Positions 17,956 to 25,565 of a DNA stretch of 64,000 nucleotides are shown piece after piece. A program made the translations under genes and the position numbers. Numbering within the stretch: the stretch's first letter is position 1; each line of letters opens with the position of its first letter. The stretch is from JBDHHQ01 sp039586035 (GTDB lineage Bacteria > Gemmatimonadota > Gemmatimonadetes > Longimicrobiales > Gaopeijiaceae): NCBI GenBank assembly GCA_039586035.1, contig JBDHLD010000012.1, positions 1-64,000 on the forward strand, written 5' to 3'. The notes beneath the pieces were generated by a model, which was given only the letters and a program-made list of their open reading frames with translations, was not told where the DNA came from and did no database searches.

Positions 17956-19535
17956 CGGATTCTCCTCCTGGGCTGGGCCGGCCGCGCCAGCTCTTCGTCG
18001 AACGCCACGAGGTCCAGCTCGTCGAAGTAGTCCACCCGGCTCGGAGCGGCCACGTACCCGGCAAGCTCCCGGTCGAAGTCGGCCAGCTCCCGGGCGCCGG
18101 CCTGCGCCTCGTCATCCGCGCTCGAGTATACGATATCACCGACGGACCGGCTGCCCAGCGCGAGCTGCTTGCGCGCCTTGGCCGCGGCGAGGAAGGCCCG
18201 ACGGATCGAGGGGAACCGAAAACGCAAGCGCCCGTCGGCGCCCGCAACGACGTCTGCTTCGAACTCGGCCGCCAGAGCGTTCAGCTGCTCCTGCACCGCT
18301 TCGGCGCTCGGGTCGCTGCCGAGTCCCTTGGCCACCGTTCGGTAGGCCTCCTCGGGATCCACCGATCGGTCCAGGAGCGCGCCCTCGAAGACGCTCCCCT
18401 CCAGCAGCTTGCGAACGTTGCGGCGCATCCGCCGGCGGTTCTCCCGCTTCAAGCCGATGCGCCGGACCAGCGGGATCCCGAAGAAGATGGCGCTGAAGAC
18501 GAGGGGCACGGCCACGAGGCCGACCCACGCCGCGACCCCTCCGATCTGGAGCGCGGGAAAGATGAAGCCCGGCGCCACGGCCGCCATCAGCAGGTTGAAG
18601 CCGTTGAGGCCGGCGATGATCGTGTCGTCTTTCTTCTCGTTTCCCGTGAGCTCCCCCGGGCGCTCGAGCCTGCGCCAGGCCGGATCCGGCTCGCGGGCCT
18701 GGACCGGCCCGCGAGCGCTGACCATGAGGTCGGGGAACGTGTACAGCACCTCCCCCTCCTCGGAGACCCGCACGTCACCGTCGTAGGCTCCCATCAGGCG
18801 CCCCATTTCGTCTTCGGCCTCGGGGAGCGTCGCGCCCGTGTGCTGCACCAACTCGGTGGCCGTGAGCACGCCGCGGCGGGCGCGGATGAGGCGAACCAGA
18901 CTCCGGTCCCGCTCGGGCTGCGTGAGCTGGGGAGTGTCGGGACCGAAGACGAACGCGAACACCTTGCGATGGAATGGAACCTTCGCCCCGGTCTTCTTCG
19001 CCCAGCGAGCGCCGTAGTAGTGGCGCCTCCGCCCCCAGCCGGGGCCCCAGAAGTACCACAAGAGGGGGATGCGGAATCCCCGCCCGTGTCCCCGTCCGCC
19101 GGGGAAGCGGCGGTTGTCGCCGCCCCGGGACATGATCGCCACGAACGCGGCGATCACGAGAACGACGAACAGCACGAAGTAGACCACGAGCATGAGCATG
19201 ATCCAGACCTTGAACGCCTGGGTCAGCCATGCCTTGGCCCGGTCACGCACGCGGGCCCAGACCGACCGGTGGTCCCGGCGGATCATGGAGGCGTCGAACC
19301 GGTAGACCAGGTCCCCGTGCTCGCCCACCTCCAGGTGGCCCTGGTAGTCGGCCAGGAGGTCCTTCAGCGTCGCCTCGACCTCGGCGCTGTGCAGACCGGT
19401 GGCCTCCACCACGTCGCCGAGCGTGGCCCTACCGTCGAGTCCCCTCAGGGCGGTTCGGACTCGGCGATGGTCTTCGGACTCCGGTCGGGTCCGAACCTCG
19501 GTCAATGCGGCTTCAGTCACTGAAAGTCCTGGCAC
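17952..19535 (-). CDS. Membrane protein with three repeated winged-helix-like modules
   Basis: 527 residues; no named family recognised. Three related modules of about 60-80 residues recur: near residue 55 (LADYQGHLEVGEHGDLVYRF), near 255 (MGAYDGDVRVSEEGEVLYTF) and near 445 (AAEFEADVVAGADGRLRFRF). Each has an upstream helix pair and a hydrophobic beta hairpin, resembling a winged helix. Between the first two lies a hydrophobic segment (residues about 108-133) and a Gly/Arg/Trp-rich stretch; before the third are two more hydrophobic segments. The gene overlaps MscS upstream by 23 bases and the dienelactone hydrolase downstream by four. Confidence 0.75.
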   Translation of the reverse strand: MPGLSVTEAALTEVRTRPESEDHRRVRTALRGLDGRATLGDVVEATGLHSAEVEATLKDLLADYQGHLEVGEHGDLVYRFDASMIRRDHRSVWARVRDRAKAWLTQAFKVWIMLMLVVYFVLFVVLVIAAFVAIMSRGGDNRRFPGGRGHGRGFRIPLLWYFWGPGWGRRRHYYGARWAKKTGAKVPFHRKVFAFVFGPDTPQLTQPERDRSLVRLIRARRGVLTATELVQHTGATLPEAEDEMGRLMGAYDGDVRVSEEGEVLYTFPDLMVSARGPVQAREPDPAWRRLERPGELTGNEKKDDTIIAGLNGFNLLMAAVAPGFIFPALQIGGVAAWVGLVAVPLVFSAIFFGIPLVRRIGLKRENRRRMRRNVRKLLEGSVFEGALLDRSVDPEEAYRTVAKGLGSDPSAEAVQEQLNALAAEFEADVVAGADGRLRFRFPSIRRAFLAAAKARKQLALGSRSVGDIVYSSADDEAQAGARELADFDRELAGYVAAPSRVDYFDELDLVAFDEELARPAQPRRRIR

Positions 19536-20532
19536 GGGTCACAGGTATAACGGCGGCGTACTCGCGCCGCATCCTACAATACGCGGTTCGCCACCTCGTT
19601 GTTCTCGTGCGGCGTCCGGCCCGCGCCGAACGGCCGCCCGCGCCGCATTCGGTCGCTGGGCAAGGGGGAAGCCGAGACAGCTCTTCGACGACCCTGCCCA
19701 CCGACTCCGACGAGCCGCCACCGGCCTGGAAGAGGTGCACGTCGCGCTGCGGGTAGGGGATGGAACACCCGGCCGCCTCGAGACCCTCCTTGAAGGCCCT
19801 CTGAAGATCGAAGCGCAGGTCCCAATAGTCCTCCTTCTTGCACCAGGGCCGCACTACGATGTTCACCGACGAGTCCGCGAGCTCGGCCACCGCCACCTGG
19901 GGCGCCGGTTCCGCGAGCACTCGGTCGTCGCCGCCGAGGATTCCGTTGATCGTCGCGAGCGCAACGCCTATGTCGTCGTCGTACGAGATGCCCATGACCA
20001 TGTCGTTTCGGCGGGTGTCGTTGGCCGTGTAGTTCTTCACCATCCCACCCCAGACACTCGAGTTGGGGATGGTGATCTGAACGTTGTCCAGCGTGTTGAC
20101 CGTAGTCGTGAACAGCCCGATGGCCTCCACCGAACCCGTGGCCCCTGCGGCCTCGATCAGGTCTCCCACCCGGAACGGCCGGAAGACCAGCAGCATCACG
20201 CCGGCCGCCACGTTCGACAGCGTGCCCTGGAGCGCGAGGCCCACAGCCAGACCCGCCGCACCGAGCACCGCCACCAGCGAGGCGGTCTGGATACCCACCA
20301 CGCCGAGGACGGCGATGATCACCACGGCCATGACCAGGTAGTAGCCGAGACTCGCGAGGAAGGGCACGAGCGTCGCGTCCAGCTGGCTCCGCTCCATCCC
20401 CTTGGCGAGCAGCCTCTTGACGAACCGTGCGACCCCACGTCCCACCACCAGCAAGACCACGGCCAGGATGACCTTGAGTCCCCAGGCAGTGGCCAGCGGC
20501 ACGAGCATGTTCTGGATCTGGGTGAAGTCCAT
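19513..20532 (-). CDS. Small-conductance mechanosensitive channel (MscS family)
   Basis: 339 residues from ATG 20532, which has a strong ribosome-binding site (GGAGGGGA) seven bases upstream. Three N-terminal membrane segments lead to the pore helix AVLGAAGLAVGLALQGTLSN, then the MscS beta domain (FRPFRVGDLIEA, IPNSSVWGG) and the alpha/beta domain ending at YPQRDVHLF. It would open on membrane tension during osmotic downshock. The last 70 or so residues after VHLFQ are Arg/Thr/Ala-rich and unlike the family, and they overlap the next gene by 23 bases. The tail may be a genuine extension or read-through after loss of an earlier stop. Confidence 0.9.
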   Translation of the reverse strand: MDFTQIQNMLVPLATAWGLKVILAVVLLVVGRGVARFVKRLLAKGMERSQLDATLVPFLASLGYYLVMAVVIIAVLGVVGIQTASLVAVLGAAGLAVGLALQGTLSNVAAGVMLLVFRPFRVGDLIEAAGATGSVEAIGLFTTTVNTLDNVQITIPNSSVWGGMVKNYTANDTRRNDMVMGISYDDDIGVALATINGILGGDDRVLAEPAPQVAVAELADSSVNIVVRPWCKKEDYWDLRFDLQRAFKEGLEAAGCSIPYPQRDVHLFQAGGGSSESVGRVVEELSRLPPCPATECGAGGRSARAGRRTRTTRWRTAYCRMRREYAAVIPVTRARTFSD

Positions 20533-20690
20533 CTCCCCTCCATCGTGGGTGTAGATGACGAGCGCGTCGATGACCCTGCCGGGGCGGGGAGCTCGGGAGT
20601 CGCGACCGGGGCCGACGAACATAGATTGGTCTTGGACTCTCGCCAACGGCCCATTCGAGCGGGATTCAACCCAACGAGCGAGACGCGATC

Positions 20691-22169
20691 ATGTGGCCAC
20701 ACTACCTGGAATCTCCGGCCTTGCCGAATGCGACCGTCCGGCTGTTGCTCCTTTCGGCCGCCCGGCTGCTGGTCCGGTCGACCGCCTGGCCGCGGGTTCC
20801 GCCAGCGGCCTGGCTGCTTCTGCCGGTGGCGCCGCTGATGCTCCCACCCGCGCTCTCCGCTCAGGAGTGGCCCCCGCCGGAGGAGGCCTACTTCGACTGG
20901 ACCGATCTCCAGTTCACTCGGGAGGAGTACGCGACGCGACGGGACCGGCTCCTGGAGCGGATTCGCGCCCGGGGTGGTGGTGTGGTGCTCGTGCCCTCGG
21001 GTAGCGGCGTCACGCATGGCGCCACGTTCCGCCAGGCCGACGACTTCAACTACTTCACCGGCCTGGAGCTGCCGGGGTCGGTGCTGGTACTCGACGCGGA
21101 TCGCGACCAGGTCAGCGTGTTTCTTCCCGACCGGGATCCACGCTTCGAGAACCCGCAACGACGCAACGACTTTCCCGGTCGGCGTCTAGGAGACGATCCG
21201 GCGCTGGGGGCACGGAGTGGACTCACGGACCTCAGGCCCGTGGAGGAGCTGGAGCGCGAGTTGGACCGATGGTCCGCGGACCGCGTCACCGTGTGGATCG
21301 ACGCAGGGGGGCCAGGGGAGCTCGAAGCGCCGTCACCCGGCCTGGTGGGAGAGCTGGACGCCTCCGCGACCGCCGTACTCGCCTTGGCGCAGCGGCAGCG
21401 GCCCCTGGTGCTGATCAACGCCTGGGAGGCGGTCGCCCGGCTTCGAATGGTCAAGAGCCCAGCCGAGATCGCGACGCTGAGCCGGGCGGCCGAAGCGACC
21501 GCGCAGGCCATCCGTCACGCCGCCACCGCCGTTCGCCCGGGTGTCGATGAGCGCACGCTGGAGGGGGAGTTCGAGGCCGCCTGCAAGCGAGGCGGATCCC
21601 AGCGCCTGGCCTTTTCATCGATCGTGAAGTCCGGCCCCAACTCCCTTTGGCCCTGGCGGGTGCTGGCGGCCCACTACGACCGGAGGAATCGTTCGGTGGA
21701 CGACGGAGACCTCGTGATCTTCGACGTCGGGTGCGAGGTGGACTACTACGTGAGCGACGTCGGCAGGACGTTCCCCGCTGGCGGCTCGTTCTCGACCCGG
21801 CAGCGGGAGATCCTCGAGATGGTCACCGAGGTCGCCGACTCCATCATCGCGGGCGTCCGCCCCGGCGTCACGCTCGTCGAGCTGAGAGAGATGGCGCAGA
21901 GGGTGATCCCGGAAGCTGAACGGCGACACATGCAGACCGGGTCGTTCTACGGCCACCACCTGGGCCTGAGCGTCGGCGATCCGGCCCTTCTCGACGAGCC
22001 GCTTCAGCCGGGCATGATCTTCACCGTGGAGCCCTGGTACTACAACCACGAAGAAGGGATCGCGGTCTTCGTGGAGGACATGGTCCTGGTCACGCGCGAC
22101 GGCGCCCGGCTGTTGACGGGAGACCTACCCCGATCGCCCGAGGACTTGGAGCGAATGGTGGTGTCCTGA
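20691..22169 (+). CDS. Xaa-Pro aminopeptidase (aminopeptidase P, M24B), exported
   Basis: 492 residues. The long signal sequence (residues 1-60) is built from an eight-residue repeat. Next comes the aminopeptidase P N-terminal domain (residues about 75-220, DDFNYFTGLELPG) and the pita-bread M24 domain. Metal ligands are D345 (FDVG), D356 (SDVGRTF), H422 (GHHLGL) and the Glu residues of TVEPWYY and VEDMVLVT. The usual second His of the GLDVHD motif is Gly here (GLSVGD). It removes an N-terminal residue before proline from peptides, probably in the periplasm. The gene is divergent from mscS. Confidence 0.9.
   Translation: MWPHYLESPALPNATVRLLLLSAARLLVRSTAWPRVPPAAWLLLPVAPLMLPPALSAQEWPPPEEAYFDWTDLQFTREEYATRRDRLLERIRARGGGVVLVPSGSGVTHGATFRQADDFNYFTGLELPGSVLVLDADRDQVSVFLPDRDPRFENPQRRNDFPGRRLGDDPALGARSGLTDLRPVEELERELDRWSADRVTVWIDAGGPGELEAPSPGLVGELDASATAVLALAQRQRPLVLINAWEAVARLRMVKSPAEIATLSRAAEATAQAIRHAATAVRPGVDERTLEGEFEAACKRGGSQRLAFSSIVKSGPNSLWPWRVLAAHYDRRNRSVDDGDLVIFDVGCEVDYYVSDVGRTFPAGGSFSTRQREILEMVTEVADSIIAGVRPGVTLVELREMAQRVIPEAERRHMQTGSFYGHHLGLSVGDPALLDEPLQPGMIFTVEPWYYNHEEGIAVFVEDMVLVTRDGARLLTGDLPRSPEDLERMVVS
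20738..20833 (+). repeat. 24-bp tandem repeat inside a signal-peptide coding region (4 units)
   Basis: A cYGGCYG core recurs at 20738, 20762, 20786 and 20810, exactly 24 bases apart; a diverged copy at 20715 is one base out of step. Translated, the units give RLLLLSAA, RLLVRSTA, WPRVPPAA and WLLLPVAP, which make up most of the hydrophobic leader of the aminopeptidase P gene. The unit length keeps the frame, so copy-number change would alter only leader length. Confidence 0.75.
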
Positions 22170-22238
22170 GTCTCGGCACCGCTCTTGGACGGTCAGACCG
22201 GGGAGACGCTTTCTGTGGAATCACCGACGTTTCGCAAC

Positions 22239-22277
22239 GACAGTTAAGCTGTCATATTGGACTTTCGATTGTCACAA
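22239..22277. promoter_or_regulatory. Candidate MarR operator region
   Basis: Two inverted repeats lie just upstream of the MarR-type gene: GACAG-TTAAG-CTGTC at 22239-22253 and TTGT-C-ACAA at 22269-22277. The second fits the TTG/CAA half-site pattern common among MarR operators. The ribosome-binding site GGAGGG follows at 22285-22290, so a protein bound here would block transcription or its start. Autorepression is inferred. Confidence 0.45.
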
Positions 22278-22294
22278 CAGGTCCGGAGGGTCGG

Positions 22295-22768
22295 ATGAAG
22301 CCCAAGAAGGTGCGCGCGCTGGAAGCGCTGATCGACGAGTCTCGGTCCCTGGTCCAGCGACTGCGGGCCGCCTCCGAGGAGATTCACGAAGACCTGGACA
22401 TTACCGTCGGTCAGCGGGCCATCCTCGGCTGGATCGCGGAGAAGGGCCCCGCGACGGTTCCCGAGATCGCCCGGGCCCGGAACGTCTCGCGGCAGCACAT
22501 CCAAACCGTCGTGAACGTCTTCGCCGCCCGAGGTCTGGTCGTGTCGGAGAACAACCCCGCCCACAAGAGGTCCCACATCGTCCACCTCACGGGTCAGGGG
22601 CGCATGCTGGTCGACGAGCTGGATCGACGCCAGGCCCGGATCTGGCGGGCACTCGACCTCAAGGTCGGGCGTCGGGACATCGAAACCGCCGCCAGCGTGC
22701 TTTCCCGCCTCGGACAACTCCTGGAGAGCAAGGACTGGCGCCAGGCGGTGAGGGACAGCCGAAGCTGA
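22295..22768 (+). CDS. MarR-family transcriptional regulator
   Basis: 157 residues with a winged-helix MarR domain: ITVGQRAILGWIAEKGPATVPEIARARNVSRQH is the helix-turn-helix (residues about 38-70), followed by the wing ENNPAHKRSHIVHLT. N- and C-terminal helices would form the dimer interface. ATG 22295 has GGAGGG four bases upstream. Palindromes in the leader suggest autoregulation. The next gene (DUF3179) is co-directional 78 bases downstream and might share control. The ligand is unknown. Confidence 0.88.
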   Translation: MKPKKVRALEALIDESRSLVQRLRAASEEIHEDLDITVGQRAILGWIAEKGPATVPEIARARNVSRQHIQTVVNVFAARGLVVSENNPAHKRSHIVHLTGQGRMLVDELDRRQARIWRALDLKVGRRDIETAASVLSRLGQLLESKDWRQAVRDSRS

Positions 22769-22846
22769 CGCCGGCTCGGAACTCCCCTGCTCCGGTCACG
22801 GGTTCGGACGGTGCAATCCCCGTCCACGGAGTCACGGAGTCGTATC

Positions 22847-23962
22847 ATGCGTCCCTCGAGCAGCCGGTCCCCTCTCCTCGTGATCCTGGTCTGCACGCTG
22901 GCCTGTGGATCGCCTCCGAGCGTGGGCGGTCAGGAGATCTGGCGCACCGACTTCGACAAGAAGACCGTCGACATGGACGAGGTGGTCTCGGGCGGCCCGC
23001 CGAAGGACGGCATTCCCGCCATCGACCTTCCCCGCTTCGTCTCGGTCGGGGAGGCCGACGACTGGATCGGCGACCGCGAGCCAGTGGCCGTGGTTCGTCT
23101 GGGGAACGAAGTGAAGGCCTACCCGCTGCAGATCCTGATCTTCCACGAGATCGTCAACGACGTGGTGGGCGACGTGCCGGTCTCCGTCACCTACTGCCCG
23201 CTCTGCAACACGACGCTGGCATTCGACCGGCGCTTCGAGGACCGACTGCTGGACTTCGGCACCACGGGCCGGCTGCGGCACTCGGACCTGATCATGTACG
23301 ACCGCCAGACCGAGACCTGGTGGCAACAGGCTACGGGCGAGGGAATCATCGGCGAGCACGCAGGGAAGGAGCTGACGTTCGTGCCGTCACCGCTCCTCAG
23401 CTGGCGAGACGTGAAGGCGCAGGCGCCCGATGCGCGGGTCCTCTCCCGGGAAACGGGCTTCGACCGCCCCTACGGGCGGAATCCGTACGCGGGATACGAT
23501 ACCGATGGCCCCTTCCCGGCGTACTTCAAGGGCAGGAGGGACGGCAGGCTCCCCATGATGGAGCGGATCGTGGCCTTGCGGGAGGGCGATCGGGCCTGGG
23601 CCGTGCCCTTCTCCGAGCTGGAGGACCACCGGGTGGCAATGCTGGAGCTGGGCGGGCGCGACGTGGCGGTGTTCTGGGCGCCCGGCACCGCGAGCGCCGT
23701 CGATGACGGCCGGATCGAGTCCGGCCGCGACGTGGGTTCCAGCGCGGTCTTCGACGCCCGGCTGGACGGGCAAGCGCTGACCTTCGAGCCCGCTGGGGAC
23801 GGTCGATTCCGCGACCGGCAGACCGGGAGTCTCTGGAACATGTCGGGCCAAGCCGTGGCCGGCGACCTCGCGGGATCCAGCCTCAGCGAGGTCGCACATG
23901 GGAACCACTTCTGGTTCGCGTGGGCGGCGTTCCTGCCCGACACCGAGGTCTGGGCGGGCTAG
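22847..23962 (+). CDS. DUF3179 domain-containing lipoprotein
   Basis: 371 residues from ATG 22847, with a lipoprotein signal (VCTLAC). The DUF3179 core shows KDGIPAIDLPRF, the VTYCPLCNT motif with two Cys, LDFGTTGRLRHSDLIMYDRQTETWWQQ, and the final HGNHFWFAWAAF. The conserved CPLC pair could bind a metal or act in redox, but no biochemical role is established. The protein is predicted to be anchored in the envelope. It is bounded downstream by a GC-rich hairpin. Confidence 0.88.
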   Translation: MRPSSSRSPLLVILVCTLACGSPPSVGGQEIWRTDFDKKTVDMDEVVSGGPPKDGIPAIDLPRFVSVGEADDWIGDREPVAVVRLGNEVKAYPLQILIFHEIVNDVVGDVPVSVTYCPLCNTTLAFDRRFEDRLLDFGTTGRLRHSDLIMYDRQTETWWQQATGEGIIGEHAGKELTFVPSPLLSWRDVKAQAPDARVLSRETGFDRPYGRNPYAGYDTDGPFPAYFKGRRDGRLPMMERIVALREGDRAWAVPFSELEDHRVAMLELGGRDVAVFWAPGTASAVDDGRIESGRDVGSSAVFDARLDGQALTFEPAGDGRFRDRQTGSLWNMSGQAVAGDLAGSSLSEVAHGNHFWFAWAAFLPDTEVWAG

Positions 23963-23986
23963 GCTCTCCGGGCTCCCGGTAAGGGG

Positions 23987-24030
23987 TGGGCTCGCCAGAC
24001 GCCGGGCCGGGCCGTCCGGGCCCGAGCCCA
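23987..24030. terminator. Stem-loop between convergent DUF3179 and VOC genes
   Basis: TGGGCTCG (23987-23994) pairs perfectly with CGAGCCCA (24023-24030); the 28-base interior is GC-rich and can pair further. It sits in the 70-base gap between two convergent genes, where a bidirectional terminator is expected. No T-run follows. Confidence 0.5.
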
Positions 24031-24032
24031 GC

Positions 24033-24389
24033 CTACTGTTCCGACCAGACGGCCAGCTCGTTCCCGGCAGGATCCGTGAAGTGGAACCGACGCCCGCCAG
24101 GGAAATCGAAGATGTCCACCGTGACGGTGCCCCCGGCGGCTGTCACGTCGGCCTCGGTGCCCTCCAGATCGGTGGCGTAGATCACCACGAGCGGACCGCC
24201 CCGGTCGACCGCGTCCGCCTGACGGAATCCTCCGGCCAGGCGTCCGTCCTCGAAGCTCATGTACGCGTCTCCCCACATGGTGAACTTCCAGCCGAACACC
24301 CGTTCGTAGAACGCTCGAGTCGCCGCCAGGTCCCCGGCGCCGAACTCCACGTAGTCGATGCGCCGGTCGTGCTGGGCTTGGTCGGTCAT
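24033..24389 (-). CDS. VOC family protein (glyoxalase-like)
   Basis: 118 residues with one vicinal-oxygen-chelate fold made of two beta-alpha-beta-beta-beta units: IDYVEFGAGDLAATRAFYERVFGW opens the first and LVVIYATDLEGTEADVTAAGGTV the second, closing with FTDPAGNELAVW. Proteins of this size dimerise to form one or two metal or ligand sites. Substrate cannot be assigned. The gene is divergent from the threonine dehydrogenase-like gene. Confidence 0.87.
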   Translation of the reverse strand: MTDQAQHDRRIDYVEFGAGDLAATRAFYERVFGWKFTMWGDAYMSFEDGRLAGGFRQADAVDRGGPLVVIYATDLEGTEADVTAAGGTVTVDIFDFPGGRRFHFTDPAGNELAVWSEQ

Positions 24390-24435
24390 GCGGTGGTTTC
24401 GCTCCTTCCGTGACTGTGTGCCGGTCGACGCCGCT

Positions 24436-24453
24436 GAGGCGCCTCTCTATATT
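24436..24453 (+). promoter_or_regulatory. Weak promoter/operator candidate upstream of the threonine-degradation pair
   Basis: A perfect 10-bp palindrome GAGGCGCCTC (24436-24445) is followed by TATATT (24448-24453), a plausible -10 element 60 bases before ATG 24513. No good -35 is visible. Confidence 0.25.
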
Positions 24454-24512
24454 GCCCCGCCCTCGAATCCGGGGCGAGCGCTTGGCCCCGGGACCCCATC
24501 TTCGGAGACCCC

Positions 24513-25463
24513 ATGCGGCGCATCCTCGTCACCGGAGCCGGAGGCCAGATCGGCTCCGAGCTCGTTCCTGCGCTCCGGCAGCGATACGGCGCGGCAGCGG
24601 TGCTCGCCACGGATATCAGAGCCCTGTCGGACGGACCCGCGGCCGACGGCCCCTTCCAGGTGCTGGACGCAACCAAGCAGGACAGCGTGGCAGCGGCCGT
24701 CATGCGATTCCGGGCCGACACGATCTACCATCTCGCCGCGATCCTGTCCGCCGTGGGGGAGAAGGACCCCCTGCTGGCGTATCGGATCAACATGGGAGGG
24801 TTGGTCAACGTGCTGGAAGTCGCTCGGACTCACGGCTGCGCGGTATTTCATCCATCGTCCATCGGCGCGTTCGGTCCGGGCACCCCCCCGGATCCGGCGC
24901 CCCAGGACACCATCCAGCGGCCCACCACCATGTACGGCGTGACCAAGGTGGCCGGCGAGCTCCTCTGTGACTACTACCACCTGCACTACGGTGTGGACAC
25001 CCGGGGCGTCCGCTATCCCGGCCTGATCTCGTACGCCGTCCAGCCGGGTGGCGGGACCACCGACTATGCGGTCGATATCTTCGTCCACGCCGTGGCCGAG
25101 GGACGCTACACATGCTTCCTCGCTCCTGACACGCAGCTGGACATGATGTACATGCCCGACGCCATCAGGGCGGCCATCGAGGTCATGGAGGCCGATGCCG
25201 GCCGCCTGAGGCACCGCAACGCGTTCAACGTCACCGCCATGCAGCTGACGCCCGAGAGCCTGGCGGCCGAGATTCGCCGCCACATCCCGGACTTCCAGAT
25301 CGAGTACGACGTGGACCCGGTGCGCGAAGCGATCGCCCAGTCTTGGCCCCGACGCATCGACGACACGCCCGCCCGCGAGGAGTGGGACTGGCAGCCCGAG
25401 TACGGCCTGGAGGCGATGACCGCTGACATGATCGAGCACCTCACCGCGCGTCGGGAGGCCTGA
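24513..25463 (+). CDS. NAD-dependent SDR, probable L-threonine 3-dehydrogenase
   Basis: 316 residues of the extended short-chain dehydrogenase (epimerase-like) family. The Rossmann motif GAGGQIG is at residues 8-14, HLAAILS is present, and the catalytic MYGVTK gives the Tyr-xxx-Lys pair. The region GVRYPGLIS...GGGTTDYAVDIF matches the SDR-type threonine dehydrogenases. It would oxidise L-threonine to 2-amino-3-ketobutyrate. Kbl, which uses that product, is encoded 102 bases downstream on the same strand, which strongly supports the assignment over a generic sugar epimerase. Confidence 0.85.
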   Translation: MRRILVTGAGGQIGSELVPALRQRYGAAAVLATDIRALSDGPAADGPFQVLDATKQDSVAAAVMRFRADTIYHLAAILSAVGEKDPLLAYRINMGGLVNVLEVARTHGCAVFHPSSIGAFGPGTPPDPAPQDTIQRPTTMYGVTKVAGELLCDYYHLHYGVDTRGVRYPGLISYAVQPGGGTTDYAVDIFVHAVAEGRYTCFLAPDTQLDMMYMPDAIRAAIEVMEADAGRLRHRNAFNVTAMQLTPESLAAEIRRHIPDFQIEYDVDPVREAIAQSWPRRIDDTPAREEWDWQPEYGLEAMTADMIEHLTARREA

Positions 25464-25565
25464 CCAGCGGGCCCGACCCGAGCCAGGTTCCGCACGCCCA
25501 CGATTCCGACCGTCCGCCCGAGGGGGCCGTCGTAGGCAGCCGTCGAAGACACAAGGAGAGCTCCA

